Shown here piece by piece: positions 1-5,887 of a stretch of DNA of 8,862 bases. This DNA comes from Bacillota bacterium (GTDB lineage Bacteria > Bacillota > Dethiobacteria > DTU022): contig JAAYGO010000080.1 in the NCBI GenBank assembly GCA_012727685.1, positions 1-8,862 of the forward strand, read 5' to 3'. The notes under the pieces are model-generated. The model saw only the letters and a program-made list of their open reading frames with translations, was not told the DNA's origin and searched no databases. The first letter of the stretch is position 1. Each line of letters opens with the position of its first letter. Made by a program: the position numbers and the translations under genes.

Positions 1-2
1 TA

Positions 3-395
3 AACGAATACATCCGCGTGTTCCGTGCCTTTACCGACGAAAATCGAGTCCGTATCCTTCAGTTGCTCTGTGACGGCGAGCAATGTGCATGTATCTTGTT
101 GAAGGAGCTTAAAATCAGTCAGCCCACACTCTCCCATCATATGAAAATCCTATGCAATTCCGGCATTGTTAAGAGCCGCCGTGTCGGCAAGTGGAACTAC
201 TATTCCATCAACACTAGCGGCTGTACGTATGCCAGCCGTTTATTGGGGGCAATTATAAAGCACAATATGGACAATGTGCTTCGGATTGCACTTTATATTC
301 AACGATTCCTCCGCCGAGTCAGAACAGCGATCAGGCCAAAGGTAATGATTGGAAAGGATAACACTGCTGCCTGTTGCTGCATGCAATGCAGTTAG
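3..395 (+). CDS. ArsR/SmtB-family transcriptional regulator, 5' end outside the window
   Basis: Winged-helix DNA-binding repressor of the ArsR/SmtB metalloregulator family. The phrase DENRVRILQLL (helix 1), a CxC pair encoded at 84-92 (context EQCACILL), the recognition helix SQPTLSHHMKIL and the wing (VGKWNYYSIN) are all visible. In arsenic-type ArsR proteins the matching ELCVC segment binds As(III), so a thiol-metal inducer is plausible but inferred. A GTG at 18 could be a start, but the frame stays open to the left edge and the upstream codons (NEYIR) fit the family N-terminus, so the true start probably lies outside the window. The tail after about position 250 is odd: basic, then a cysteine cluster (CCCMQC) just before the stop. 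A frameshift near position 285 could give a different, hydrophilic ending. The gene is followed after 17 bp by the GTPase gene and probably heads that operon. Confidence 0.85.
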   Translation, partial: NEYIRVFRAFTDENRVRILQLLCDGEQCACILLKELKISQPTLSHHMKILCNSGIVKSRRVGKWNYYSINTSGCTYASRLLGAIIKHNMDNVLRIALYIQRFLRRVRTAIRPKVMIGKDNTAACCCMQCS

Positions 396-412
396 CGATT
401 TTACAAAGGAGC

Positions 413-1510
413 ATGGTGCAATTGAAAAAATTTATGGTTGTCAGCGGATTTTTGGGAGCGGGCAAAACGACCACCATGCTTGCCCTGGCGGACCACATCA
501 ACACCAACCGCGGCAAAGCAAGCGTGATTGTCAATGATCTGGGGGCGAAAAACCTGGTTGACGCCAAATATTCGCAATTTTGCGGCTGCCAGGTCACGGA
601 ATTGACCGGCCAGTGCATCTGTTACCAGACGGAAAACCTGGTGGACAGGCTGAGACGCCTCCTGGACTATGAGCACAATGATCTGGTTATGTCTGACATT
701 CCGGGCTGCGGCGTCGGCGCCCTCGAACATGTTTACCACAAGCTGGACAGGGAATATCCCGGCGAGTTTGAGCTCGCACCGTTTACCGTGATCGCCGACC
801 CGGAGCGGCTGCGCACCATCATGCCGGAGCAGGCCGACATTAATCTCCCCGGGGAAATGAACTATCTGTTTAGGGCGCAGCTTCAGGAAGCGGATGTTGT
901 GGTGTTGAATAAAATTGATCTCCTGGCCGATGCCGAAATCGAGACTTATATAAAATTCCTGAATGATTTTTGTCCCGACGCGGCGGTCTTTGCCATCTCC
1001 GCAAAAAACAGGACGAATATCGGTCCGCTCGCGGACTATATCATGGTCAAAGGCACGCGGCTGAAAACCGTAGATATCGGGTACGGCGGACCCGATTTTG
1101 TCGCCGCCGAGCAGAAACTGAGCTGGTACAACCGCCAGCTTTACGTGAGAATTTGCTGCGGCACTTTTGACGGCAACGCTTTTCTTGGTGATTTGACCGC
1201 ATCGATCCGGGCAAAGCTGAAAGAGAAGCGGCGAAACGTGCCGCACCTGAAAATCTATGGCGAAGGAACAGACGGCACAGCCTGCAAGATCTCGCTCTTG
1301 GGCGTCGATTATGACCTGCAGTTCGACAGCCGGCTCGGCCAGCCCTGCGCCGATCTGCCCGTCATTATCAATGCCAGGGCCGCCTGCGAGTCGCAGCTTC
1401 TCGCGGCCATCATGGATGAAGCATTGGATGAAACCTTAAAGAAATACAATCTTGACGGCGTTGTCTTCTTTACCGAATGCTTCGGCATGATGGACGAGGG
1501 ACGCATGTAG
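413..1510 (+). CDS. G3E-family P-loop GTPase, CobW/COG0523-like
   Basis: GTP-binding protein of 365 aa related to the CobW/HypB/UreG (G3E) family, whose members insert or deliver metals and cofactors to enzymes. Visible motifs, counted from ATG 413: Walker A GFLGAGKTT (12-20), a Walker B-like DIPGCG (95-100) and the guanine-specificity motif NKID (166-169). The COG0523 metal motif CxCC is replaced by C68-I-C70-Y71, preceded by a second pair C57-G-C59, so a four-cysteine metal site is possible. The frame is open back to 374, but that would overlap the ArsR gene. AGGAG at 407-411 is very close to ATG 413 and better spaced for GTG 416 or TTG 422, so the exact start is uncertain by three codons. 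It lies between a regulator and a radical SAM enzyme, which suggests it serves that enzyme's metal or cofactor; this is inference. The substrate is unknown. Confidence 0.88.
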   Translation: MVQLKKFMVVSGFLGAGKTTTMLALADHINTNRGKASVIVNDLGAKNLVDAKYSQFCGCQVTELTGQCICYQTENLVDRLRRLLDYEHNDLVMSDIPGCGVGALEHVYHKLDREYPGEFELAPFTVIADPERLRTIMPEQADINLPGEMNYLFRAQLQEADVVVLNKIDLLADAEIETYIKFLNDFCPDAAVFAISAKNRTNIGPLADYIMVKGTRLKTVDIGYGGPDFVAAEQKLSWYNRQLYVRICCGTFDGNAFLGDLTASIRAKLKEKRRNVPHLKIYGEGTDGTACKISLLGVDYDLQFDSRLGQPCADLPVIINARAACESQLLAAIMDEALDETLKKYNLDGVVFFTECFGMMDEGRM

Positions 1511-1531
1511 CATGTAGGAATTGCAAATAAT

Positions 1532-1560
1532 GCTCCGGGCGGCTTGCAAGGGCCTGGAGC
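1532..1560 (+). other. intercistronic stem-loop before the radical SAM gene
   Basis: GCTCCGGGC (1532-1540) pairs with GCCTGGAGC (1552-1560), giving nine pairs with one G-U and an 11-nt loop. No T-run follows, so it is not an intrinsic terminator. It ends 8 nt before the Shine-Dalgarno site of the next gene and may affect mRNA processing or translation of that gene. Confidence 0.5.
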
Positions 1561-1578
1561 AGCTGCCGGAGGATGATC

Positions 1579-2874
1579 ATGGGAGAAATAATCAGACATA
1601 CCTACAGCGTTTGCCCCGTCTGCCTGAAAAGGATTCCGGCGGTGCATAAAGCCTATGGCAAAGCGGTTTACCTTGAAAAAACGTGCCCGGAGCACGGCGA
1701 CTTTTCCGCAGTCATCTGGCGCGGGCGGCGCGATATGGAAGCATGGCGAGGGGGGCTCCCCCCCGTTGCGGCCGGTGAAAATGAAAACTGCCCCCATGGC
1801 TGCGGCTTATGTGCCGAGCACCGGCAGGGTACCTGCTGCGTCCTGCTGGAGGTGACGAAGCGGTGCAACTTGCGCTGCTCTTTTTGCTTCGCCGAAGGCG
1901 GCGGCGGAGAGGATATCCCTTTTGATGTGATTCGCAAGCGCCTGCAGGCCCTGGCGGTGCCGGGCGAGACGCTGGTGCAGCTCAGCGGCGGGGAGCCTAC
2001 TGTCCGCGGCGATCTGCCGCAGATCATTGCCGCTGCGAAAGAGGCGGGCTGCCAGTATGTGCAACTGAATACGAACGGCATACGGCTCGGCGAGGATAGC
2101 CAATACGTCCGGGATCTTGCGGAGGCCGGCCTTTCCTTTGTGTTCATGCAGTTTGACGGCACGCACGACGGCATTTACCGCGCGCTGCGCGGGAGGGAGC
2201 TGCTGCAGATCAAGAAGCAGGCCATTGACAACTGCGCTCGCCATAACCTTGGGGTGACCCTCGTCCCCACCATCGTGCCGGGCATCAACACGCAGGATAT
2301 CGGCAATATCCTCCGCTTTGCGGTCTCGCAGTCACCGGTTGTACGCGGCGTCCATTTCCAACCCGTCAGCTATTTCGGGCGGTATCCGGCGCTGCCAGCG
2401 GATGAACGACGCTTTACACTGGATGAGCTGCTTGCCGCCATTGAAGAGCAAGCCGGGACCCTTGTGCCCTGGGATTCACTCCTGCCGTCGCGCTGCGACC
2501 ACCCGCTCTGCGGCTTCCACGGCAGCTACATTGTCATGCCCGACAAGACACTCAGCCCCCTGCATAGAATGGACAACAGTTGCCGCAGTAAGACGACGAC
2601 GGCAGAGCAGAATCGTGCGTTTGTCGCCCTGAAATGGCAAAGGCCGCAAACCGGGGAGGCCGGAAATGATGATGCAGTAGAGAGCGGTTTCGATTCCTTC
2701 AACAGCTTCCTCCAGCGCATCCGCTCCCATAGCTTCACGGTAACGGCCATGGCTTTCCAGGACGCCGGCAATCTTGACCTGGAACGGCTCAGAAGATGCA
2801 GCCTCCATGTATTTGATGACGGCCGTTTTGTGCCTTTCTGCGCCTATTATTTGACGCGGCATGCATCTTCTTGA
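1579..2874 (+). CDS. radical SAM protein, MJ0619/TrsS-like, with extra cysteine clusters
   Basis: Radical S-adenosylmethionine enzyme of 431 aa, probably cytoplasmic and oxygen-sensitive. Counted from ATG 1579, the [4Fe-4S]-SAM motif is C96-x3-C100-x2-C103 (CNLRCSFC), followed by a GGEP motif. An N-terminal ribbon has C12-P-V-C15 and C36-P-E-H-G, resembling the rubredoxin-like part of MJ0619-type proteins. A second cluster (C71, C75, C78, C86, C87) lies just before the core, and further cysteines occur near the C-terminus (SRCDHPLCGFH, RRCSLHV, PFCAYYLT). These suggest auxiliary Fe-S clusters. The family includes the archaeal tetraether lipid synthase and pterin methyltransferase candidates, and a bacterial group I recall as TrsS that includes selenoproteins; the substrate here is unknown. 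GGAGG at 1568-1572 is correctly spaced for ATG 1579, not for ATG 1573. It follows the GTPase gene by 68 bp. Confidence 0.87.
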   Translation: MGEIIRHTYSVCPVCLKRIPAVHKAYGKAVYLEKTCPEHGDFSAVIWRGRRDMEAWRGGLPPVAAGENENCPHGCGLCAEHRQGTCCVLLEVTKRCNLRCSFCFAEGGGGEDIPFDVIRKRLQALAVPGETLVQLSGGEPTVRGDLPQIIAAAKEAGCQYVQLNTNGIRLGEDSQYVRDLAEAGLSFVFMQFDGTHDGIYRALRGRELLQIKKQAIDNCARHNLGVTLVPTIVPGINTQDIGNILRFAVSQSPVVRGVHFQPVSYFGRYPALPADERRFTLDELLAAIEEQAGTLVPWDSLLPSRCDHPLCGFHGSYIVMPDKTLSPLHRMDNSCRSKTTTAEQNRAFVALKWQRPQTGEAGNDDAVESGFDSFNSFLQRIRSHSFTVTAMAFQDAGNLDLERLRRCSLHVFDDGRFVPFCAYYLTRHASS

Positions 2875-2894
2875 GGGTTTATCGATATTAATAT

Positions 2895-2923
2895 TTGTCG
2901 CTGTTTATCAATTGTGATATAAT
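2895..2923 (+). promoter_or_regulatory. sigma-A-type promoter of the ABC importer operon
   Basis: TTGTCG (2895-2900) and a perfect TATAAT (2918-2923) are separated by 17 bp, and TG at 2915-2916 makes an extended -10. It lies 50 bp before the binding-protein start codon in an AT-rich gap, so the importer is probably transcribed separately from the radical SAM operon. Confidence 0.72.
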
Positions 2924-2972
2924 CTCTCGAGAATTAATTGCCTAAGTTTTCATTCTAGGGGGAGTTGTGACA

Positions 2973-3728
2973 ATGAAAAGACCGATTTTGATCTGCCTCT
3001 TGCTCATCGCCGGGCTGCTGGCGGCCGGCTGCGGCGGGGGCAAGGCGGGGGGAGTGCTGACCATGGGCACGAACGCCGAGTTTGCACCCTTCGAGTTTGT
3101 CGACGAAAACAACCAGATTGTCGGCTTTGATGTGGACCTGGCCAGCACCATTGCAGATAAGCTCGGCATGAAACTAGAGATTCAGGACATGGAGTTTGAA
3201 GGCCTGGTGGCTGCAGTGGCCAGTGGGCGCATCGATATCGCCGTGGCGGCGATGACGATCACCGAAGAGCGCCTGGAGGAGGTTAATTTCAGCGATCCTT
3301 ATTATATCGCCGGCCAGGCCATTGTTGTGCCCAAGGACAACACCGCTATCCGCAGCGAGGCCGATTTGCTGGACAAGCGTGTTGCCGTGCAGTTGAGCAC
3401 TACCGGGGATATTATCGTAACCGAGATGGGCGTTCCCGAGGAGCAGATTGTCCGCCTCCAGAAGGTCACCCACGTCTTCATGGAGTTGCAGAATGGGCGG
3501 GTAGACGCCATCGTGATCGACATCCCCGTGGCCGAGCGCTATTCTCGCAACGATGACAGCCTGAAAATTGTATCCGGCAATTTCGAGGAGGAACACTATG
3601 GGATTGCCGTAGCCAAGGAGAATGAAGAGCTTCTGGAGCAGATCAACGATGCTCTCCGGGAGCTGAAAGAAGACGGCACTTATGATCGTCTCATTGAAAA
3701 ATGGTTCGAGGAAGAAATTGGCGGTTAA
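2973..3728 (+). CDS. polar amino acid ABC transporter substrate-binding lipoprotein
   Basis: Extracytoplasmic receptor of a polar amino acid importer (SBP family 3), 251 aa. The N-terminus has two basic residues, a hydrophobic stretch and a lipobox ending AAGC (17-20), so it should be cleaved before C20 and lipid-anchored. The ligand-binding core is clear: GTNAEFAPFEF (32-42), GFDVDLA (51-57) and MTITEER with R100, the position that holds the amino acid carboxylate in this family, then NFSDPYY (105-111). The C-terminus has the usual ending DGTYDRLIEKWF. AGGGGGAG (2957-2964) is 8 nt from ATG 2973; the in-frame GTG at 2967 is too close. Permease and ATPase genes follow. The substrate (glutamine, arginine or lysine, cystine or another) cannot be fixed from the sequence. 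Confidence 0.95.
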   Translation: MKRPILICLLLIAGLLAAGCGGGKAGGVLTMGTNAEFAPFEFVDENNQIVGFDVDLASTIADKLGMKLEIQDMEFEGLVAAVASGRIDIAVAAMTITEERLEEVNFSDPYYIAGQAIVVPKDNTAIRSEADLLDKRVAVQLSTTGDIIVTEMGVPEEQIVRLQKVTHVFMELQNGRVDAIVIDIPVAERYSRNDDSLKIVSGNFEEEHYGIAVAKENEELLEQINDALRELKEDGTYDRLIEKWFEEEIGG

Positions 3729-3757
3729 GCATTAAGAGAATGGAGATCTGTGAGATC

Positions 3758-3800
3758 ATTAGAAATAATGCGGCTAGCTGCTAGCCGCATTATTTCTAAT
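3758..3800 (+). repeat. perfect 20-bp inverted repeat with a 3-nt loop
   Basis: The arm at 3758-3777 is exactly complementary to the arm at 3781-3800, with loop CTG (3778-3780). It lies 29 bp after the binding-protein stop and 16 bp before the permease start, so the RNA forms a very stable hairpin inside the operon. No T-run follows and the Shine-Dalgarno site (GAGGGGTGA, about 3802-3810) is left free. The likely role is to protect the upstream mRNA or lower permease expression relative to the binding protein, as intergenic palindromes do in other importer operons. A dispersed palindromic repeat is the alternative. Confidence 0.9.
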
Positions 3801-3816
3801 CGAGGGGTGATAAATC

Positions 3817-4461
3817 ATGGATATAGTATGGAACAATCTCGGTGCTTTTCTGCAGGGGGCATCGGTCACCGTAAGAATATCTGCCGTGGCCGTCTGTTTC
3901 GGTCTGATCATCGGCTCCATATTCGGGTTAATGCGCATCTCGGGCAGCGTGATCCTGCGCTCGATCGCCGGCGTGTACGTGGAGGCTATCAGGGGGACGC
4001 CGCTCATGGTCCAGCTATTATATATTTATTTTGGACTCCCGCAAATCGGTGTCATTCTGCCGCCATTTACCGCTGCGGCCATCGCTCTTTCCATCAACAG
4101 CGGTGCCTACGTGGCCGAAATCGTCCGGGCCGGCATACAATCCATTGACAAAGGGCAGATGGAGTCGGCACGCTCCCTGGGAATGACCTACATGCAGGCC
4201 ATGCGCTATATCATCCTGCCGCAGGCCTTTCGCCGGATTATTCCACCGCTGGTCAATGAGTTTATCATGCTCATAAAAGATTCTTCGCTGCTGAGCGTGA
4301 TCGGCGTGATCGAGCTGACCAGGACCGGCCAGCGCATCAGCGGTGCCACCTATAATGTCTTTCATGTCTTTACTGCTGTGGCAGTCATCTATTTTATTAT
4401 GACTTTTTCGCTGTCCAAATTCATGGGCTATTTGGAGCGGAGGTGGCAGATCAATGATTAA
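3817..4461 (+). CDS. polar amino acid ABC transporter permease, HisM/HisQ type
   Basis: Integral membrane subunit of the importer, 214 aa, normal for the family. Hydrophobic segments alternate with short loops, consistent with about five membrane helices. The RGTP motif (59-62) and the cytoplasmic EAA loop that contacts the ATPase (about 97-123, GAYVAEIVRAG then ESARSLGMT) are both present. The N-terminal phrase GASVTVRIS is typical of this family. GAGGGGTGA precedes ATG 3817 at good spacing. The gene overlaps the ATPase gene by 8 bp, indicating translational coupling. Only one permease gene is present, so it probably acts as a homodimer. Confidence 0.95.
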   Translation: MDIVWNNLGAFLQGASVTVRISAVAVCFGLIIGSIFGLMRISGSVILRSIAGVYVEAIRGTPLMVQLLYIYFGLPQIGVILPPFTAAAIALSINSGAYVAEIVRAGIQSIDKGQMESARSLGMTYMQAMRYIILPQAFRRIIPPLVNEFIMLIKDSSLLSVIGVIELTRTGQRISGATYNVFHVFTAVAVIYFIMTFSLSKFMGYLERRWQIND

Positions 4462-5176
4462 AGTAATTGATCTCTGCAAGAGCTTCGGCAAGCTGGAAGT
4501 GCTCAAGGGCATCAATCTGGAGGTTAAGAAGGGCGAGGTGGTGGTGATCATCGGGGCGAGCGGTTCAGGAAAGAGCACACTGCTGCGCTGTATTAACCTG
4601 CTGGAGCTGCCCCAAAAGGGCCAGGTTTTTATTGACGACATAGCGATTACGGACCCGTCGGTGGATATCAACCGGGTGCGACAGCAGGTGGGAATGGTTT
4701 TTCAGCATTTCAATCTCTTTCCCCATATGAACGCCCTGGAAAATGTCACCCTGGCCCCGCTCAAGGTGAAGAAAGAGGAGCGCGCCGCCGCCGAAGAGCT
4801 TGCTAAACAGCTTTTAATCAAGGTCGGCCTGGCCGACAAGATCTACGAATACCCGCGCCGGCTTTCCGGAGGGCAGCAGCAGCGCGTGGCCATCGCGCGG
4901 GCACTGGCCATGCAGCCGAAGGTAATGCTCTTTGACGAGCCGACCTCTGCCCTTGACCCGGAGATGATCAAGGAAGTGCTTAATGTCATGCGGCAACTGG
5001 CCCTTGAAGGGATGACCATGGTGGTTGTTACGCACGAGATGGGCTTTGCCCGGGAAGTAGCCGACCGGGTTATCTTTATCGATGAAGGCCGCATTGTGGA
5101 GGAAAACAGCCCGGAGCGGCTGTTTAACGAGCCGCGCCATCCGCGGACCAGGGACTTTCTCAGTAAAATCCTTTAA
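4454..5176 (+). CDS. polar amino acid ABC transporter ATP-binding protein
   Basis: Cytoplasmic ATPase that powers the importer, 240 aa, a full-length GlnQ/HisP-type subunit. Motifs: Walker A GASGSGKST (34-42), a Q-loop in VGMVFQHFNLFP, signature LSGGQQQR (137-144), Walker B with D161-E162 in LFDEPTSALDP, and H-loop H194 in VVVTHEM. All catalytic residues are intact. GGAGGTGG (4439-4446) inside the end of the permease gene is 7 nt from ATG 4454. It is the last gene of the three-gene operon; no strong plus-strand terminator follows it directly. Confidence 0.96.
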   Translation: MIKVIDLCKSFGKLEVLKGINLEVKKGEVVVIIGASGSGKSTLLRCINLLELPQKGQVFIDDIAITDPSVDINRVRQQVGMVFQHFNLFPHMNALENVTLAPLKVKKEERAAAEELAKQLLIKVGLADKIYEYPRRLSGGQQQRVAIARALAMQPKVMLFDEPTSALDPEMIKEVLNVMRQLALEGMTMVVVTHEMGFAREVADRVIFIDEGRIVEENSPERLFNEPRHPRTRDFLSKIL

Positions 5177-5294
5177 TTCTTCTATTGCCCAAGTTGTTAG
5201 ATTTGACTTTGACGCAAAAGCCGCGCTGAGTATTTGGCACTTCCCGGCACAGGCTAAGCTGGAGCAGGAAGTTTTCAACTCTACGGGCAGCTTG

Positions 5295-5329
5295 AAAAAA
5301 CCCCTCCTGCGGCGTAGCCGAAGAGGGGT
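5295..5329 (-). terminator. intrinsic terminator of the small membrane protein gene
   Basis: ACCCCTC (5300-5306) pairs with GAGGGGT (5323-5329), and inside this CGGC (5310-5313) pairs with GCCG (5317-5320). Read on the minus strand the hairpin is followed by six Ts (complement of 5295-5300), so it ends transcription coming from the 62-aa gene. On the plus strand no good T-run follows, so it would act only weakly, if at all, for the ABC operon. Confidence 0.82.
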
Positions 5330-5364
5330 GCATATGATTAAATAAATGATAAAAAGCCAAACAT

Positions 5365-5553
5365 TTACTTGGCTTCAGTCTCTGTTTCCTCCTTCTTTTT
5401 CCTGAAGACAAGCGCATTGATACCTGCTCCGATCCCTAAGCCGATGATGACAGCAATAACAATACCGGCCGGTTCCATGTTTGGGTTTACTGTTTTCATA
5501 AGAATAAGGGGCAGTGCAACTGCAAAGATGATGGGGAAGATCACCTTTTTCAT
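5365..5553 (-). CDS. small two-helix membrane protein of unknown function
   Basis: A 62-aa protein I do not recognise. It has two hydrophobic segments, about 4-20 and 29-50, joined by a short polar loop (KTVNPNMEP), and a charged tail beginning RKKKEE. The positive charge after helix 2 suggests the tail is cytoplasmic. Helix 2 is glycine-rich (GLGIGAGIN), which may support helix packing. That it is a real gene is supported by a full-consensus Shine-Dalgarno site, its own promoter, a structured leader and a minus-strand terminator. A signal-peptide-like first helix is possible. Its function may depend on the ligand or stress sensed by the leader. Confidence 0.8.
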   Translation of the reverse strand: MKKVIFPIIFAVALPLILMKTVNPNMEPAGIVIAVIIGLGIGAGINALVFRKKKEETETEAK

Positions 5554-5561
5554 CTAGTGAG

Positions 5562-5571
5562 TCACCTCCTT
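5562..5571 (-). promoter_or_regulatory. unusually strong ribosome-binding site
   Basis: The minus strand reads AAGGAGGTGA, a 10-nt match to the anti-Shine-Dalgarno end of 16S rRNA, 8 nt before the ATG at 5553. This fixes the start of the 62-aa protein and implies efficient translation once the leader is read through. Confidence 0.85.
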
Positions 5572-5612
5572 CCTTTTGGAGCTCTTAAATAAGATCAGCT
5601 TCAATTCAGATA

Positions 5613-5660
5613 CAAAAATAGATAGCCATGGAAATACCATGGCTATCCACCCTGATAGCC
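5613..5660 (-). promoter_or_regulatory. terminator/antiterminator switch in the leader of the small membrane protein gene
   Basis: On the minus strand GATAGCCATGG (5647 to 5637) pairs perfectly with CCATGGCTATC (5631 to 5621) around a 5-nt loop. TATTTTTG (5620 to 5613) follows, making an intrinsic terminator upstream of the gene. The preceding GGCTATC (5660 to 5654) can instead pair with GATAGCC (5647 to 5641), a perfect 7-bp helix with loop AGGGTG that uses up the terminator's 5' arm. The two structures exclude each other, as in transcription-attenuating riboswitches. The effector is unknown. Confidence 0.72.
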
Positions 5661-5671
5661 TGATCTCACAT

Positions 5672-5764
5672 GAACCCATCATATCCAAAAGGACTTAGAT
5701 GAACTCACTCCACAAATATGGCTTTCGTCCATATCGTTTTGACCGATGAAAAAGTATTCAGTTT
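5672..5764 (-). ncRNA. structured leader RNA, candidate aptamer region
   Basis: Between the predicted transcription start (about 5764) and the switch, the minus strand can form several hairpins. The longest pairs GAGTTCATC (5706 to 5698) with GATGGGTTC (5680 to 5672), nine pairs with three G-U, capped by GTCC/GGAT and a T4 loop. Two smaller ones are ATATGG/CCATAT (5716-5734) and ATCG/CGAT (5733-5747), which overlap by two bases. I did not recognise any known riboswitch consensus, so the aptamer call rests on position and structure only. Confidence 0.42.
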
Positions 5765-5770
5765 TATAAT

Positions 5771-5799
5771 ATCATAAACCATTCTAGGTTAAAAATCAA
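5771..5799 (-). promoter_or_regulatory. promoter of the small membrane protein gene
   Basis: Minus strand TTGATT (5799 to 5794) and TATGAT (5776 to 5771) are separated by 17 bp. The predicted start near 5764 gives a leader of roughly 210 nt before the coding region, enough for an aptamer plus expression platform. Confidence 0.6.
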
Positions 5800-5803
5800 T
5801 ACC

Positions 5804-5817
5804 CAAATTTAAATTTG
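5804..5817. repeat. 14-bp perfect AT-rich palindrome
   Basis: CAAATTT followed by its exact reverse complement AAATTTG, ending 4 bp upstream of the -35 box of the small-gene promoter. It could be an operator or an UP-like element; chance is also possible in AT-rich DNA. Confidence 0.4.
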
Positions 5818-5887
5818 TAGATAATTTGAGAGAATTTACGTTCCGCAAAATTTTGAGCCGCATAACCGCTACGCGCAAAGGTGTCTT

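Noticed and set aside
401..1246. Long minus-strand reading frame opposite the GTPase gene
   Set aside because: The plus-strand frame has clear GTPase motifs; the opposite frame shows no recognisable domain and no ribosome site.
1748..1764. Run of six Gs then seven Cs in the radical SAM gene, a possible phase-variable tract
   Set aside because: Runs are short, the frame is intact, and they encode a plain RGGLPPV linker.
2872..2922. Terminal TGA of the radical SAM gene as a selenocysteine codon, extending the protein by 15 further residues
   Set aside because: The extension is low-complexity, overlaps the next promoter, and no clear SECIS hairpin follows. The family C-terminal motif is complete before the TGA.
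5641..5660. AGGGTGGA in the small-gene leader (minus strand), like the start of the T-box core sequence
   Set aside because: The rest of the T-box core (ACCGCG) is missing, the segment forms a plain hairpin without the tRNA-binding bulge, and no stem I features were seen.
5554..5682. 42-codon leader reading frame on the minus strand ending just before the 62-aa gene
   Set aside because: No ribosome site at the proper distance, no run of regulatory codons, and it runs through the terminator hairpin. Probably incidental.
5739..5770. Plus-strand TTGACC and TATAAT as a promoter
   Set aside because: The spacer is 20 bp, no plus-strand gene lies downstream, and the region is explained by the minus-strand leader.
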